A stretch of DNA of 64,000 nucleotides from Litoditis marina (GCA_964036275.1 OZ038435.1:31415521-31479520), one strand, 5' to 3'; shown: positions 51,078 to 63,800, numbered from the stretch's first letter. The notes: a model not told the origin generated them from the sequence alone. Translations and numbers: made by a program.

Positions 51078-54000
51078 ATGTCCGAAAAAGAGCCTCTCCG
51101 ATGGCGTTGGCGTATATTGTGTGGAGCTGTTCTGGCACTGGCCGTCTCCTTCCTATTCCTCGGAATCGCCATGTATTTTATCATTATCCCAGTCGTCGTT
51201 GAACAGAGCATTCGGCAGGTACGATTTTATTGGTATTATAGAGTTCGTGTGTGTTTCTTTTATAGTAAAATCCAAGGTTCCTTCGTACTCACATCGAAAT
51301 ATACTATGAATTGTTATTCGCGTAGTTTGTGCTAATTTGTTGGAAACGTAATCCCACGACTAGGGATGTTAGTGGTCGAGCCAAATCGCGAATGCTAGAA
51401 AGGGACACAAAAGTGTTCTTGAAACGTTTTGCGTTCCCTTTTTTTGCTCCGAAAACAGCTGATCCGGATTGGGCGATCGTGAGGCTGAAGGCGGAGGTCG
51501 CCAGTTGTTTTTTTTATCGGAAAGAGGTCACATGAATGTATTTTGCCGTCTTTCCCCTGCTGTTTTCGTGCCGGATTAGGCGAAGATTACGAACGTACGT
51601 CTTTCAAAAGGAACTTGTTTCCCCATTGTGGCCTCCGATCAGAAAACCAGTAGCAGTCGCACAGTATCATAGATGCCAAAAAGGCAACATCGATAGTACT
51701 TGACAAACAAATGGCTGACCTTGCTGTGATAAAAAAAAACAGGAACGAATTTGGGTGCTCGCCAACTTCTTTTACGCGATCAATCACAAACTAATAAATA
51801 TTGTGTAAAAGTTTTTTTTTGCGAGCTGGGAGTTATCATAAACAATTGTTTCGTAGTATATTCACGTAGATGTTGGAAACTGGAAGTTACACTGACGGAG
51901 AATGAGTATGAAGTGTTAAACTTGAATTTGAGAGTCTTGGTGGTCATCCCTTTAAATCTGAAGTTTCATATACCCCCAAAACCGGGTAGGGATCAAACCA
52001 CAAAGACAGCTGAACAAAGCGAAATGCCTGTCCCTTCACAAACCTTGGAAAAGTTTCTGGTTTCGCCTGAAACCTCGGATAATCTTGTAAATCACCTCGT
52101 GTTTGGTTTATATAGTAAAAAAGCCTTTCTAGTTAGTTTTTTTTTTCAGAACTCGCAATTGTTGGAAGGTTCTCGATTGATGGAAAAATGGAAGAACCCA
52201 GCGTACAAGATTCAGTTCAAGTTGTACGTGTACTCCGTGAAGAATCCCGACGAAATAATGAGCGGTGACAAACCGGAAGTGGTCGTGTCGGGACCCTATA
52301 CCTTCGATGAGAAAATGGAGAATAGGGTTGGTTTTACCGGACATGCCCTTTTTTGAACTTGAGATAGGAAAGAAAATAGCTTGAGTATGAGTGAACAGAA
52401 AAAATTCATGATCCAAATGTAGGAGAGGTCTGCACGCGGAACGTGGGAGAAAGAGAGAAAGCGAGAGGGTCAGAATAGTGCTGTATTACGGTTCTTTTCA
52501 AATTTTACTGTGTCGATTTCTACTGTGGTATTATTCTCTAACCCAAACAGCCTGAGTATAGTCGCCATTTTTCCTATTAAGACAGTAGAGGGTTCGATTG
52601 ATTGAGCGATGCGGGGCAAGCGGTCGCTGATTACTTGCCAGCAAGTGAGAGAGTGTGCACTCAGACAATTCCCAGCCAATTGCCAGCCACTTTTTTATTG
52701 GCTGAACGAGAGAGTGTGCAGGTCAGAGAGACACAGACTGTCCTAGCCTGTCCGCGCGTCATTGACCTGCATGCTCTCTCGTTTTTGTAGCTGGCCAATT
52801 GCAGAATATTGGCGCCAATCGTTCTGAGCAGATCAATGATTAATGAGCGCGTAACAGAGTAAACTATACACTACATTCTATTTTTATCTTCCATATCTCC
52901 ATTTTCTCGTGATTGGAGTGCCAAATATACTAATGTGGAAAGACACGTGTTCAATCGCGAATAAACATTCTATTCTATTCTATTCTAGACTGCCTGGCTC
53001 CTTGCCAGAGCCCGCTTTTTACAAAGTCGATGCTACGGTGTCCGTCTTGACAAATCTCATACTTCTAGGTCATCTCCACTTCCGACGGCCGCGTGAAGTT
53101 CAAACGCTTCCAGACGTACCATTTCAACGTGGACGACTCGTGTCAGACGTGTATTCTCGGCAATAGAGTTTGGGTGCCCAACATGATTTACCAGGCGAGA
53201 CAACTTCTTCTGTGCTACCGAACTTTATTCATCTGTTTCAAAACGTTAAATTCATGAATTTGTGAGAAATGGGGAAAGATTAAAAGAGCAGAAAGGAAAA
53301 CTAGTTTAGGTACTCCGGGGTATCTAAATATAACGTTGCAAGGCAAACACTTGTCAACCGTATGCAATTTTTGTCAGTTAATCAAGAATCAAAAGTTATA
53401 CTTATCGGTTTCTCTTGATAAGCTCTCTCATAGTAATCGTCCTTTCTTACTCCTTTAATATTACACGTTTCCTACACATCTTGAAACCTGAAAGAGCACT
53501 GAACAATGGTATAACTCAAGCTAAGCGTAGAAACATGCAAAATAGCTTAATCGGAGTAGATTTTTTCTAAATGTCGGCTGAAAACTTTTTGTTTAATAAG
53601 AAATACTAACATATTTTCAGAAGTTTGTGGAAGCAGCGTCAACGACAGGTATGCGGGCGGCGGCCACTACTCTTTTATCTCAAACAGCCTTTCTAGAGGT
53701 GGAAGTTGGAGAACTATTGTTCGAAGGATACAAGGACCCGTTCTTAGATAAGGTAAAAGCGATTGATTTTTCAATTTTTTTTCACAAAAAACTTATCAGT
53801 TCATTAGGTAACACAAAAAATGGACTGTTTTCATCTCGTTTAAGCTTCCAAAACAATAGTTGATCATCTCAGCATTCTTTTGGTTTGGGTTTTTCAATTG
53901 TTTTTTTTTGAGATTGCGCGTATTTATGTTGCAAAGTACATGATGTAGGTGGTGAGACAATATACGCCAGCTGCTGCGCTCGTCTCTATTGCCAGCCGCG

Positions 54001-57000
54001 CAGAAAATAGATCCCATGTGGTCTAGTGGTTAGGATTCGTGGTTTTCACCCACGCGGCCCGGGTTCGATTCCCGGCATGGGAATTTGTTTTTGCGAATGC
54101 GTTCAATACTTGTTACGTTACTGAAATCACTTTTCATGGTTCGTATATTTATTTTTAGTAACTTCTCTTTGTATTTGGATATACATGATGTTTTTATGCA
54201 CTAGATCTGCACTTTTTGCGAACCATGTCGGAATCAACCCAGATAAGCGCTGAAAATAAATATACTAGAAGTAAATTGAATGGTCACGTGTAGCTAGCAT
54301 TCTAATGAGGAATCGTGCACTTTGTCATTGCACGTTTCTGAGTTCTGTCGTGTTTTCCACGTCACTGTGCATAATATGACTAACAGTAAAAGATGCATGA
54401 TATTTCCGTATGAACTACATAAAGTCAGACATAATATTCCCAAAGAACTCAAACAGTTTTGGATTTCGAGTTGTTTTTGGGATTGCGCGTATTTATGTTG
54501 CAAAGCACGCCTGCTGCTGCGCATGTCTCTATTGCCAGCGCGCCTGACCATAGATCCCATGTGGTCTAGTGGTTAGGATTCGTGGTTTTCACCCACGCGG
54601 CCCGGGTTCGATTCCCGGCATGGGAATTTGTTTTTGCAAATGTGTTCAAAACATTTCAAGTGTTTAGTGGGAGATCGGGATTACTTTTTACAATTTATTT
54701 GTTCATGTTGAGAGCAGTTTCTTTTCTAAATTGAATGTACAAAATGTTTTTTTCGAACTAGATCTGCACACTTCACGACAAAATTCGGAATCGACCAAAA
54801 GACGCGCTCAAATTAACTAAGATGCATGAGATTTCGGTTTAAACTGGACAAAATTGATAAATTTGTTTCAGATCTGTGAGATTCCGTTCATGAACTTTGT
54901 CTGCGATGCTATTCTCGATTTGCCGGATCGAATTGGCCTGTTTTATGGGGTAAGTTTTTGCTCATTTGGCAACAAAAACAAAACTGCTGGAAGTATCGAT
55001 TTGTGAAGTTATATTGGACAGAGGCCAACTTTAGAACGGTGCATACGGTGCAAAAAGCATAATTACTTATTATTCATCACGTTTTACGTGACCATTCCAT
55101 TCTAAAAATTCATGTGATTTCCAGTTCTCAATGCAGTAATTTTTCTTCCGTGCTGCGATCCTGTAACTATGTTGAACAAGAACATTCATATAAAATGTTG
55201 TTATTTTTTCAGAAGAACAATTCAGCGGACGGGGTCTATGAGATCATGGACGGCTCCAAGAGTGCGGCTGATTTGGGCAAAATGGTCACTTGGAACGGGA
55301 GTCCTACCCTGGACGCAAACTGGTACAGTTCTATTTTAGACGATACGGGTTTTTTTTTTCAGATAATATAGTTTAGTTCTAGTTTTTTGCCTAATATTGA
55401 GTTTTAAGTGCAATTCATGATGGGAAATGAAAACAGAAGCAATGACATCTCTTGTTTTGTCGTCTTTCAGTCCTTAGTTTGTATTTCAAGTTGATTTTCA
55501 ACTGACCAGTTCCGATTTTTCGGGGAGCATGAAGAACTTGAGAAAAGTCCCTCCCTGCTTACATAACTTACAAGATTTCGTTATTTCATTTAGACATCAT
55601 GTCAAGTGAACGAGAAGACAAAGTGATCTGATTACAACTTGAGTAGTAAATGAATAAACATGAAATAAGTGCAATACATGTCTTTTGTGTCAGGTGGAGT
55701 TCAGAAGACGCTCTGAAGTTGCGTGGAACGGAGGGTTCGCTCTTTCCTCCTTTCATACAGAAAAACGACAAGCTATGGGTCTACGTCACCCAGCTATGCA
55801 GGTAATTTCACAATGTTTCTCGTGGTTCACGGAAACAAAGGACTTTCAACGTTTGATTTGTGTAGTGGAACTGTGAGGCTCAAATTAGGAACTAAATGTT
55901 TCTGACCCCTCGACAGGTGTCACGTGTTAATTCTGCTTCTAGTGAAGTGATGTTTTTTTCAACAAAATTTCATTTTCCATTAAGTAGTATGGTCAATGAT
56001 TGAAATGTAATTTGTTAATTCATAGGTCAATCTGGCTGGAGTTTGAGAAGGACATTGAGTGTGAGGGTGTGCCCGCCTACCGTTTCGTCATGCCACCCGA
56101 AGTGTTTGATACTGGTCTGGAGCAGAATAAGGGTTTCTGTAATCCCACTGAAAAGGTGGGTCATAAATAATTTCAAACTCTTCTTCAAATTCAGCTTCGT
56201 CCCTTCGTTTTTCTTACTGTAGCAGTCTCAGTAGGAATGTCCCAGATTAAAACTCTTAGGGAACAGTGAATTCAGGGTAACTATCACAGCTGTACAGCGT
56301 GAGAAGATGATTCGCTTGTTTGGTATTATATTTCGATAAGTTGACTTTGTTTATGTTCTGAAAGTGTTGTTGTTCAAGTGTTGTTGAATTTAAATTGGAA
56401 TGGGCATCATCAACGTTCATGGTGCTCAGAACAAAGTCCCGCCTGGGAATAGACACATAGACCTTTCTAGTGAAATTCCGTGTAGAACTATTTGTGACTA
56501 TGAACAACTTTCAGCGTTTCTTCTCTTCGCAAAACGACACCAAATACTGCTGGCCAAAGGGACTGTTGGATATCTCCAAGTGTCAGAGAAGTGAGTGTTT
56601 AGTAGTATTCTGTGTTACATTCAACTTTGCATTTAACAACTTTTTCTTGACTAATTTTGTGGCAAGAAAAGTTTATTTCGCTTTGGGTGGTACCAATTCT
56701 GAGGTGTAGTTTGGTTTCGAGGCGCAGCACAACCTAACGAACTTCCGCCCACAACACACCGGGAGCAAACATACTCCACAACTGATTGAAGCTCTATTCG
56801 CTTTTTTAGCAGATTGTGAAAGAATAATGGTTTTTTTATAGCGGATCGTGTTTCAGGTCAGCCGCCCATTATGATCTCTCTACCCAACTTTTTATTTGCC
56901 GATGATGAGGTGAAAAAGTCGGTGAAAGGACTGAACGAATCGAACACGGAAAGAGATGGAATTATTGTGGACATCGAACCAGTACGTTTGATTTTCGATA

Positions 57001-58389
57001 TTTATTGATTCACATTTTACCCTGGGGGCCGAAATAAGAAACATCCCCTGTGTCCGATCCCAACCTACTCATCATCAAACACACGCTATTTTCTTGCTTC
57101 AATACCTCAATAGTTTACTAAACAAGCGTCGTGTGGCGAGATGGATTTTGAACAATGTTGGCATTTTCGGAAGACTTTCTCCCATATTTTCATCGAAGTT
57201 GCTTTCAGCGCACTGGTGTGGTTCTCCGTGCACAGCGACGGTCGCAAGTCAACGTGGAAATGTGGAAGGGCAAGGACCTCACTTTCCCGTTAGTTTTCTA
57301 ATTGCGTTATGAAATAATAAAAACATATAATAATATTCTTCTCTGTAGAATATGTGATCCATGGGTACGCCTGCAAGTTGACACCCGCTTTACCTTACTT
57401 ACTGAAATCCTAAGTCGGTGGCGACTAAGAAATAACGACCTGAGATTCATAAGAACTTATATTGAATGAACAATATAGTGAATTGAAGGCGAGAGCACTT
57501 CCAAGTAAGGAGGTTATCTGTAAACTTTTATTCTATTTTTACTTTTTCAGAATAAACTTGAAGAAGATGCGGTCATCTCTGGTTCCTCTGGTTATAGTCC
57601 ATGAAGACGTCATGATCGACGACGTTTCGCTCGATCTCATCAAGTCCGAGCTCATCAATACCGAATGGTTTGTTAAAAATAATTTCTCTATCATTGTTCT
57701 GTTTTATTCTCATTGTTTCAATTTATTTGGGGTGAAAATAGTACCCCAATTCGAAAGTAGTTGTTCTACTTCCTGATCATTTTCATATTTTTAGTAAGTA
57801 ATGTTCCAGTTTCTGGTCCATGCTGAATAGCTTGGCTGATATTAAATATGAAAGCTCTTCATGACTTGAAATAAGAAAACAAAATCGAAATAATTTTTTT
57901 AAAAACGAAAATGAATTCACACTGCAGGTGGTCTTATGCTCTCTCCAAACTACTTACCGTTTGCGGCGCCGTGCTACTCTTGATCGGAACGTTACTAACG
58001 TTGTTTAAGGTACGTGGTTCTTAGTGTTACCTTTCCTTTTGTGCTAAACGTTTGTAAATTTAAATTGTGTACTTATTTTTCAAGTTTTCGTTACTACGAA
58101 TAATACATTTGAGTGGTACATTTCACATGTTTCCTTTTTGTTTAAGTGTTTTGTAGCCTGCACAGACGAATAACTTTCTAGTTGAACCTCGTTACTAAAA
58201 GTCTATATTGTTCTGAGTGTGATATTGATTTAACTTTATTCGAAAATAACTTCAATTGATTTCCTTTCTATGTTTGTTTAATCAGTAACTTTCCAGCTCG
58301 GTCACTTCAACTCACTGTGCCACCGAAATGACCAGACGGTGTCTCCCATGCCCGATTACATACCGAGATCTTCATTAACCAAAATCTAA
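51078..58389 (+). CDS. CD36/SCARB/LIMP-2-family receptor, complete
   Basis: Fourteen exons join in phase to 1575 nt (524 residues): 51078-51218, 52150-52326, 53069-53194, 53621-53752, 54872-54949, 55213-55322, 55694-55801, 56026-56155, 56515-56590, 56857-56981, 57209-57288, 57551-57667, 57928-58009, 58297-58389. The family layout is clear: a short cytosolic N-terminus (MSEKEPLRWRWR), a membrane helix to ~residue 38, an ectodomain with GPYTF, SLFPPFI, an IECEGVPAYRF core and ISLPNFLFAD...DIEP-TG, then a second helix (SKLLTVCGAVLLLIGTLL, ~473-490) and a 30-residue tail. Members bind lipids or lipoproteins at the surface or carry enzymes and cholesterol to lysosomes; which applies here cannot be told. 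Intron 3 starts GC (CAG|GCGAGA). An acceptor-like TTTTGTAG lies 2 nt before the ATG. Intron 4 holds two tRNA genes. Confidence 0.94.
54012..54083 (+). tRNA. tRNA-Glu (TTC), copy 1
   Basis: 72 nt with a paired acceptor stem (TCCCATG/CATGGGA plus discriminator A), A box GTGGTCTAGTGGTTAGGA, anticodon stem CGTGG/CCACG around loop TTTTCAC (anticodon TTC), and B box GGTTCGATTCC. It is followed by TTTG rather than a long T run. It lies in intron 4 of the CD36-like gene on the same strand. Confidence 0.95.
54264..54388 (+). mobile_element. Dispersed ~125-bp element (CGTGCACTTTGTCATTGCACG family), copy 3
   Basis: ACTAGAAGTAAATTGAATGG to GACTAACAGTA, with the central GAATCGTGCACTTTGTCATT. It lies between the two tRNA-Glu genes. 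Confidence 0.75.
54555..54626 (+). tRNA. tRNA-Glu (TTC), copy 2
   Basis: Identical over all 72 nt to the copy 543 bp upstream. Its 5' flank (GATTGCGCGTATTTATGTTG, CTGCTGCGC, TCTCTATTGCCAGC) and 3' flank (GAATTTGTTTTTGC, CTAGATCTGCAC) match the flanks of copy 1 with many substitutions, so the whole region was duplicated in tandem and only the tRNA body has stayed unchanged. Confidence 0.95.
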
Positions 58390-59177
58390 ACTCTGCTGTT
58401 TTCAATTTGTTTATTGCTTACTTTTTTGTACATTTTGCCATTTTCTTTATCAAGTTCAAACTAACCTTGATCTGAATCTCGAACTAACGTGCTGAAAATG
58501 CATTTAGGTGCTAGGTTACTTATAACAACTAGGTTTTGCGGTATTGCCTCAAAATCTGAGAGAAATATTTCATTTCTGAGTTTCCTTTCTAATATTTTGC
58601 CCGGTTTCGAATTCACTACCTTGAAAAAAAAAATTCGGTTAAATGGCATGATCCGTTCCGAATTGTACTTCGGTCCACGGCGGAATTATTTAATTTTGTC
58701 AAAACTTCACCTATCGCAATCTACAAACACATTAGATCGATTCTGTCTGCCTGCTTTTTAAACTCACCCCTATAACCGAACTTAGCTTCAACTAAGTGGA
58801 GCACTACTTACCACAAGTTTCGATTTGCAAGCGCTAGTGTTTTAATCCTGTTATATCTGTTAGTTGCGATTCCCAATTTGAACCCCCAGCTCGGTTGTTC
58901 CAATTGATATTAATGAGGTGATCCATACACCACTTTTCAACTTTCTTGTTGATGTATTTTCATACTTTGCTCATAGCTAACTTGTAGTTGGATCGTTATA
59001 CACGAGAATCAAGAAATGCATGTGATGTCTTGTCAAATAGTATTTGTAGTTGACACGGGTTTGTTGTGAATATTATTACTGAATGAATTTTTCTACAAAA
59101 CTTGGTTATTTCTTGAGAAATATCAGAAAATAACAACAACGATGAAACCCGGAACTTGTAGAGATAGAGAGGGAAGG

Positions 59178-59219
<42 letters not shown>

Positions 59220-59884
59220 CGAAAGAGACCGAGATAAACATATAAGACGCTGCAATATATATGACCCCACTAAATCCGACAAATACACAAATTTTTCGAA
59301 AATGTTGTGCAAAATACACATCGGTTGTCACGAAAGTGGTTTCTCTTTAGACCATGTGTATTCAAAAACCTTGCACACGAAAAATCGACTGGAAAAACAG
59401 GATGTAGGCAAAATATTGATGCATACACCTATCGAACTTGGTGACACAAAATTGATAGAACCGAAAAAGTGGATTAATAGATTACTCAAAATCCTTAGTT
59501 AAAAAAATGTGTAAACCTCCAGAAATGCATAAATTTATTAGAATTTTGGTGTGTCCATGTGAACCTTTTCTGTTTTTAGCTGGTTTTTTTGTACTTTAAG
59601 CGTTAAATTAGGGATTATGCACAATATTCGTAGTGAAGAATTTGTGCATGTACACATTTTCCGTAGTACTACATTTGTGTACTTTATGTGTACACATTTC
59701 AGGATCTACCGATTTTGTGCACACCACTATTGGCACATTTTTGCTTCTACCGAATTTGCGTACGATCTTGATTCATGTTTGCATGTACTTGGCGGTGTGG
59801 TTTTACACATGGTTGATGCAATATTCGTTTTCCAGCGATTCACAGTATAATATCTGATGCATCGGAGTAAAATACACGGGAAAA

Positions 59885-60235
59885 ATGTACAATCGCCCCC
59901 CACCCAACAATTACCCCCCTCGTGGTACTATTACCCCCCACCTAATTGAAATCCTAGAAAAATCGCGCGAAGGTGGGGGGTAATTGGTAAATAGGTGGGG
60001 GACATTGTACATCTTCGACAATGAACAGTCACCCCCCACAATACAAAATGGGGGGTGATAGTACATACCCGGAACTGATGAACAATCACCCCCCACTCAA
60101 CCTAAGCCTGCAGTAAATAAGCATGGTGTAGAATCGCCCCCCCCCCCCCAAAGGTGGGGGGCGATTGTAGTACGGGCCCTTTTCAACCCATTTTCGACCA
60201 GGGTGGGGGGCAAATGTAAACTACTCCCAAATACA
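59885..60235. repeat. Alternating (C)n/(G)n array with TGTACAATCGCCCCCC units, copy 2
   Basis: Units such as TGTACAATCGCCCCCCACC, GTACTATTACCCCCCACC, GGTGGGGGGTAATTGGTAAA, GGGGGGTGATAGTACAT and GGGGGGCGATTGTAGTAC alternate in strand over 350 bp. It uses the same unit grammar as 11031-11368 but in a different unit order, so it is a related rather than an identical copy. Confidence 0.75.
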
Positions 60236-60644
60236 CAACGATGAGCAAAAAAGTGATTTTCAAGTTTTTCTTGTGGGGACATATAAATTGCAGCTTCTTA
60301 TATTGTGCAATACTACCCAACGTTCACTAAAACGAAGCTGAAGGACAAAATGACGATATTTCCCCACAGATGGACAGATTCTTATCTTTAAAGTAGATTC
60401 TAACACTCTTATCTAATTACTCTCTGTACGTGACGTTTTCTCGGTCTCATTTTACTATTAATGAACTTTTATGTTCGTTCTACTTGCAAAGTTAACGTGT
60501 TTCTTCTGCCTCGATAAATTTCACATCAATATATAAAGTCTGATGAATTGTAGAAATCTATAAAACTTTTCTCACGTCTTCAACGTGAGAACTTTCCTTC
60601 TGTTCGAAATTTGTTAAAGATATGAATTAAAGAGTGTGTTCTAC

Positions 60645-60773
60645 ACTAGAAGTGAATTGAATATTCACGCAAAGTTAGCATTCGAATGAGGTATCGTGCA
60701 CTTTGTCATTGCGCGTTTCTGAATTTTGCTGTATTTCACATGTTTTACGTGACTGTGCAAGTGACTAACAGTA
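60645..60773 (+). mobile_element. Dispersed ~125-bp element (CGTGCACTTTGTCATTGCACG family), copy 4
   Basis: ACTAGAAGTGAATTGAATAT to GACTAACAGTA, with TATCGTGCACTTTGTCATTG and a TTTTACGTGACTGTGCAAGT segment. It ends about 75 bp before the start of the second ABCG gene. Confidence 0.75.
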
Positions 60774-60847
60774 TTTTTGTCCTCTAGATGTCTATTTTGA
60801 ATGAATCCGATACCATGCCTCTCATTTCTCCTTCTTTCCCAAGGAAA

Positions 60848-63800
60848 ATGACCGAAACTGAACATAGTGGAGGACGGTTGGAAGGGTCAGTTTGAGCATT
60901 TTTCAAACTTTACTCGCTGACCACAGCAGGAACCAGAGTTATCCACAGAAAACCAGCAACATAGTCACAACGAAGATTAACGCCAGAGGCGAACCAACGT
61001 ACGTGGTTCAGATCCAACTACGAGCTGTTTAAGCGCAGCAATGAAATGTTTTCTTTTGATGTTTTCGATACAGTACCTCACTCAATTTCACTTCTCTTTT
61101 TGAATTCACTCAATGTTCTCAACTTCAAAACGTTTTTGAAAGGGACTCCATCTATTGTTGCTTTCGCATATCGAACCGACACGAGGTGATAATCTTTGAT
61201 TTAGTACGTTTTGGTGAGTTCGCCGAAATTCGTTATTGACAGAAATTCGGAGACCGACTTCATTTAGGTGTAACTTGTGCTGGTCCAACGTGTACGTACA
61301 AACACAAGGCACAAAGTTATCCGTCGGAGAAAAATTTCTAACAAGTAGAAAACCCGAAAGAGGAAAGGATATTTTATACAATAGTGAGTTCACAGTTTTT
61401 GACATTGTACACGACCTTTAGAGGGTGACTTTAGCAAAAATGTAGTTTGAACTACATTTGTAGTGACATTAGAAAGTTGATACTAAAACAAAGACAAATT
61501 AAACTACAACCATGGTAGACCGGATCATAACTTGTCGTATCAACCTAAATTGATGAAGGCAATCAGTGAAAAAGTACTTTTCTATTTTGTCTTCAAAATT
61601 TCGTGATTTTGACAATTTTTACCTTGTTCTAGTCAGTGGTAACTTCTGATAAATGAGTAAAAAATAGAAAGGAAATGCGGAACTAAAAAACACATGAGTG
61701 TACTGAATGTAGAGGTACGATTTATGTTTTTTTCGAATTCCACAGCGTAACCGACCTCCATAGAGGAACAATTTGTGTACTAAATTAAGTTTTACATCTG
61801 ATGTTTTATTCTAGTCTCGGGAGTGTCAGAATCTGGAAAACTGTTGGCGATCATGGGAAGCAGGTATTTTTTCTAATATTATGTATATTTTCATCCAGTT
61901 ATGTGAATGTTGACCAAATCTCAGTTGTAGTTTGGTTTCGAAATACAATAAAGTTGTCGTAGTCCGCTTATTTTTGGGCGAAATCACAACACGTCATATC
62001 GCATGTAGGCAACTCATTGTTCGTTTTCACACTGACTGTGTTTTGTTTTGAACCTTTAGACTTTTAACATTGCAAACTCTCTCTGTAAGCTTCAATATAA
62101 TAATGTAAAGGATTGCAACAGACTTAATTGAGCTTTTATTCAGTGGTGCCGGTAAAACGACTCTTCTGAATGTTTTGACCTCCCGTAATCTGAATGGCCT
62201 CGACGTACAAGGAAGTGTCATGCTGGACGGACAAAGGGTCAGCAAGTGGAGAATTAGAGAGGTATTTTGTTATTTTCGGTTCGTTTATTTCTGCTGAGTT
62301 TGTAGTTTGAGACCGCCGAGTCACAGTATTCAGAAATTTCGATGTTTATGTGGATCAAACTACAGGTCATATACGATCATCACCTGACGTCAATGACCGA
62401 ATAATTGAGAAACGCAAACACCGGGCAAATTCTGATGTTGAGAACTGATTTGTGGTCAGAACATTATAGCTTAAAGAAAGTCGGAAGTATACTGTATCTC
62501 TCATTTTGTGCTGTGTAAGAACACATATATACGATTCGTCAGCGCCGTAGTGTTCAGATCTCCGCGTTCGTTCAACAACATGACATGTTTGTGGGCACAC
62601 TAACCGTGAGGGAACATCTACAGTTCATGGTATTGTATTCATCTATTTCGAAAAACGTTAAAAAAATTCGAGACAAAAGTATTTCATTAAACACATTTTT
62701 TGAATCTGAACGAGATTTTATAATTAAAGTCAGCTGAAGCATTGAAAGCATATTCAACAACAAAAGCATGCGGTGTTTGACTCAAAGTGATGAAACTTCA
62801 GGTTACTGTTGCGCATAAGTGAGGTGCATATTTCACTGTTTCAAAACGTTGAGAATACAAAAGGAAATTATGTTTTGTTTTTGGAAGAAATGGAATATTG
62901 ATTTTTTTCGGCAAAACTTCGCATGGGACCGATTCACACGAAGTGGGAGCGCAATTGTCGAGTCGAAGAGGTTATCCGAAAGGTGACGAATAATTATTGA
63001 TTAAATAAAGAAACTAAAAGAGCACACCACATGAACTTGCTCTGTCAGATTTTGTGCAAAAGTTAGGCATAACAAACTTTGTTATTTGGTATTATATATT
63101 TAAAATTTGTTCTTGAAAACCGTTCGAAACATGTATTGACAAGACAAAAACACAGTACGACTTATCAAATCAAGCTTGTACAGTTCCATGGGCCGCCATC
63201 TACTATGGAATTCGGTGACGGGTCGCCGGCGAAATCGCCGGCGATGTCGACGGAAGGGGTTGATGGCGAGTCGCCGCTTTTCGGGTCGCCGGCGAGTCGC
63301 CAATTACCAAATATGAATCTTTCGCTTTTTAGCAATGATCTTTCTGTAACAGAAAATATTTTCTCAAAAGTTATTTAGCTTTTTAACGCGCTGAGAGATC
63401 ATACTTGCGTTAGTTAACAATCATTTCCTCAAATAATCATCCATTTGTCACTCTCCGGAATCGAACCCACGACCTTCTCCGTTCTGCGGCGCGCACATCC
63501 TCTCGTATTGACAAGACAAAAACACAGTACGACTTATCAAATCACGCCAGTACAGTTCCATGGGCCGCCATCATAGAAAAATCAGAAAACGATATCATAC
63601 AACGTTACATACACGCTAAATTCAGATGGGTCTCACATCCTGTGCAGATACATTGATTGGACTTCCCAACATGAAGAAAGGACTGTCGAGCGGTGAGAAG
63701 AAAAGACTCGCTTTTGCTTCAGAGGTAAAGAGAGTATAACTGAATTGTAGTGTGATTTACACTTATCACAATGTTTTGAGCTACGACAGAAATGCAGATA

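Larger units (their letters stand above)
58390..60847. other. Intergenic interval of 2.5 kb
   Basis: No gene was found between the CD36-like and second ABCG genes. It holds a GA tract (59161-59215), the second (C)n/(G)n array (59885-60235) and a dispersed element (60645-60773). The promoter of the ABCG gene should lie at its right end. Confidence 0.6.

Noticed and set aside
51751..52356. 201-codon open frame overlapping CD36-like exon 2
   Set aside because: It is the exon 2 frame extended upstream through intron 1. Only the part from 52150 matches the family.
54012..54626. tRNA copies as retroposed pseudogenes
   Set aside because: Both have fully paired acceptor, D, anticodon and T arms, and the duplicated flanks show a DNA-level tandem duplication.
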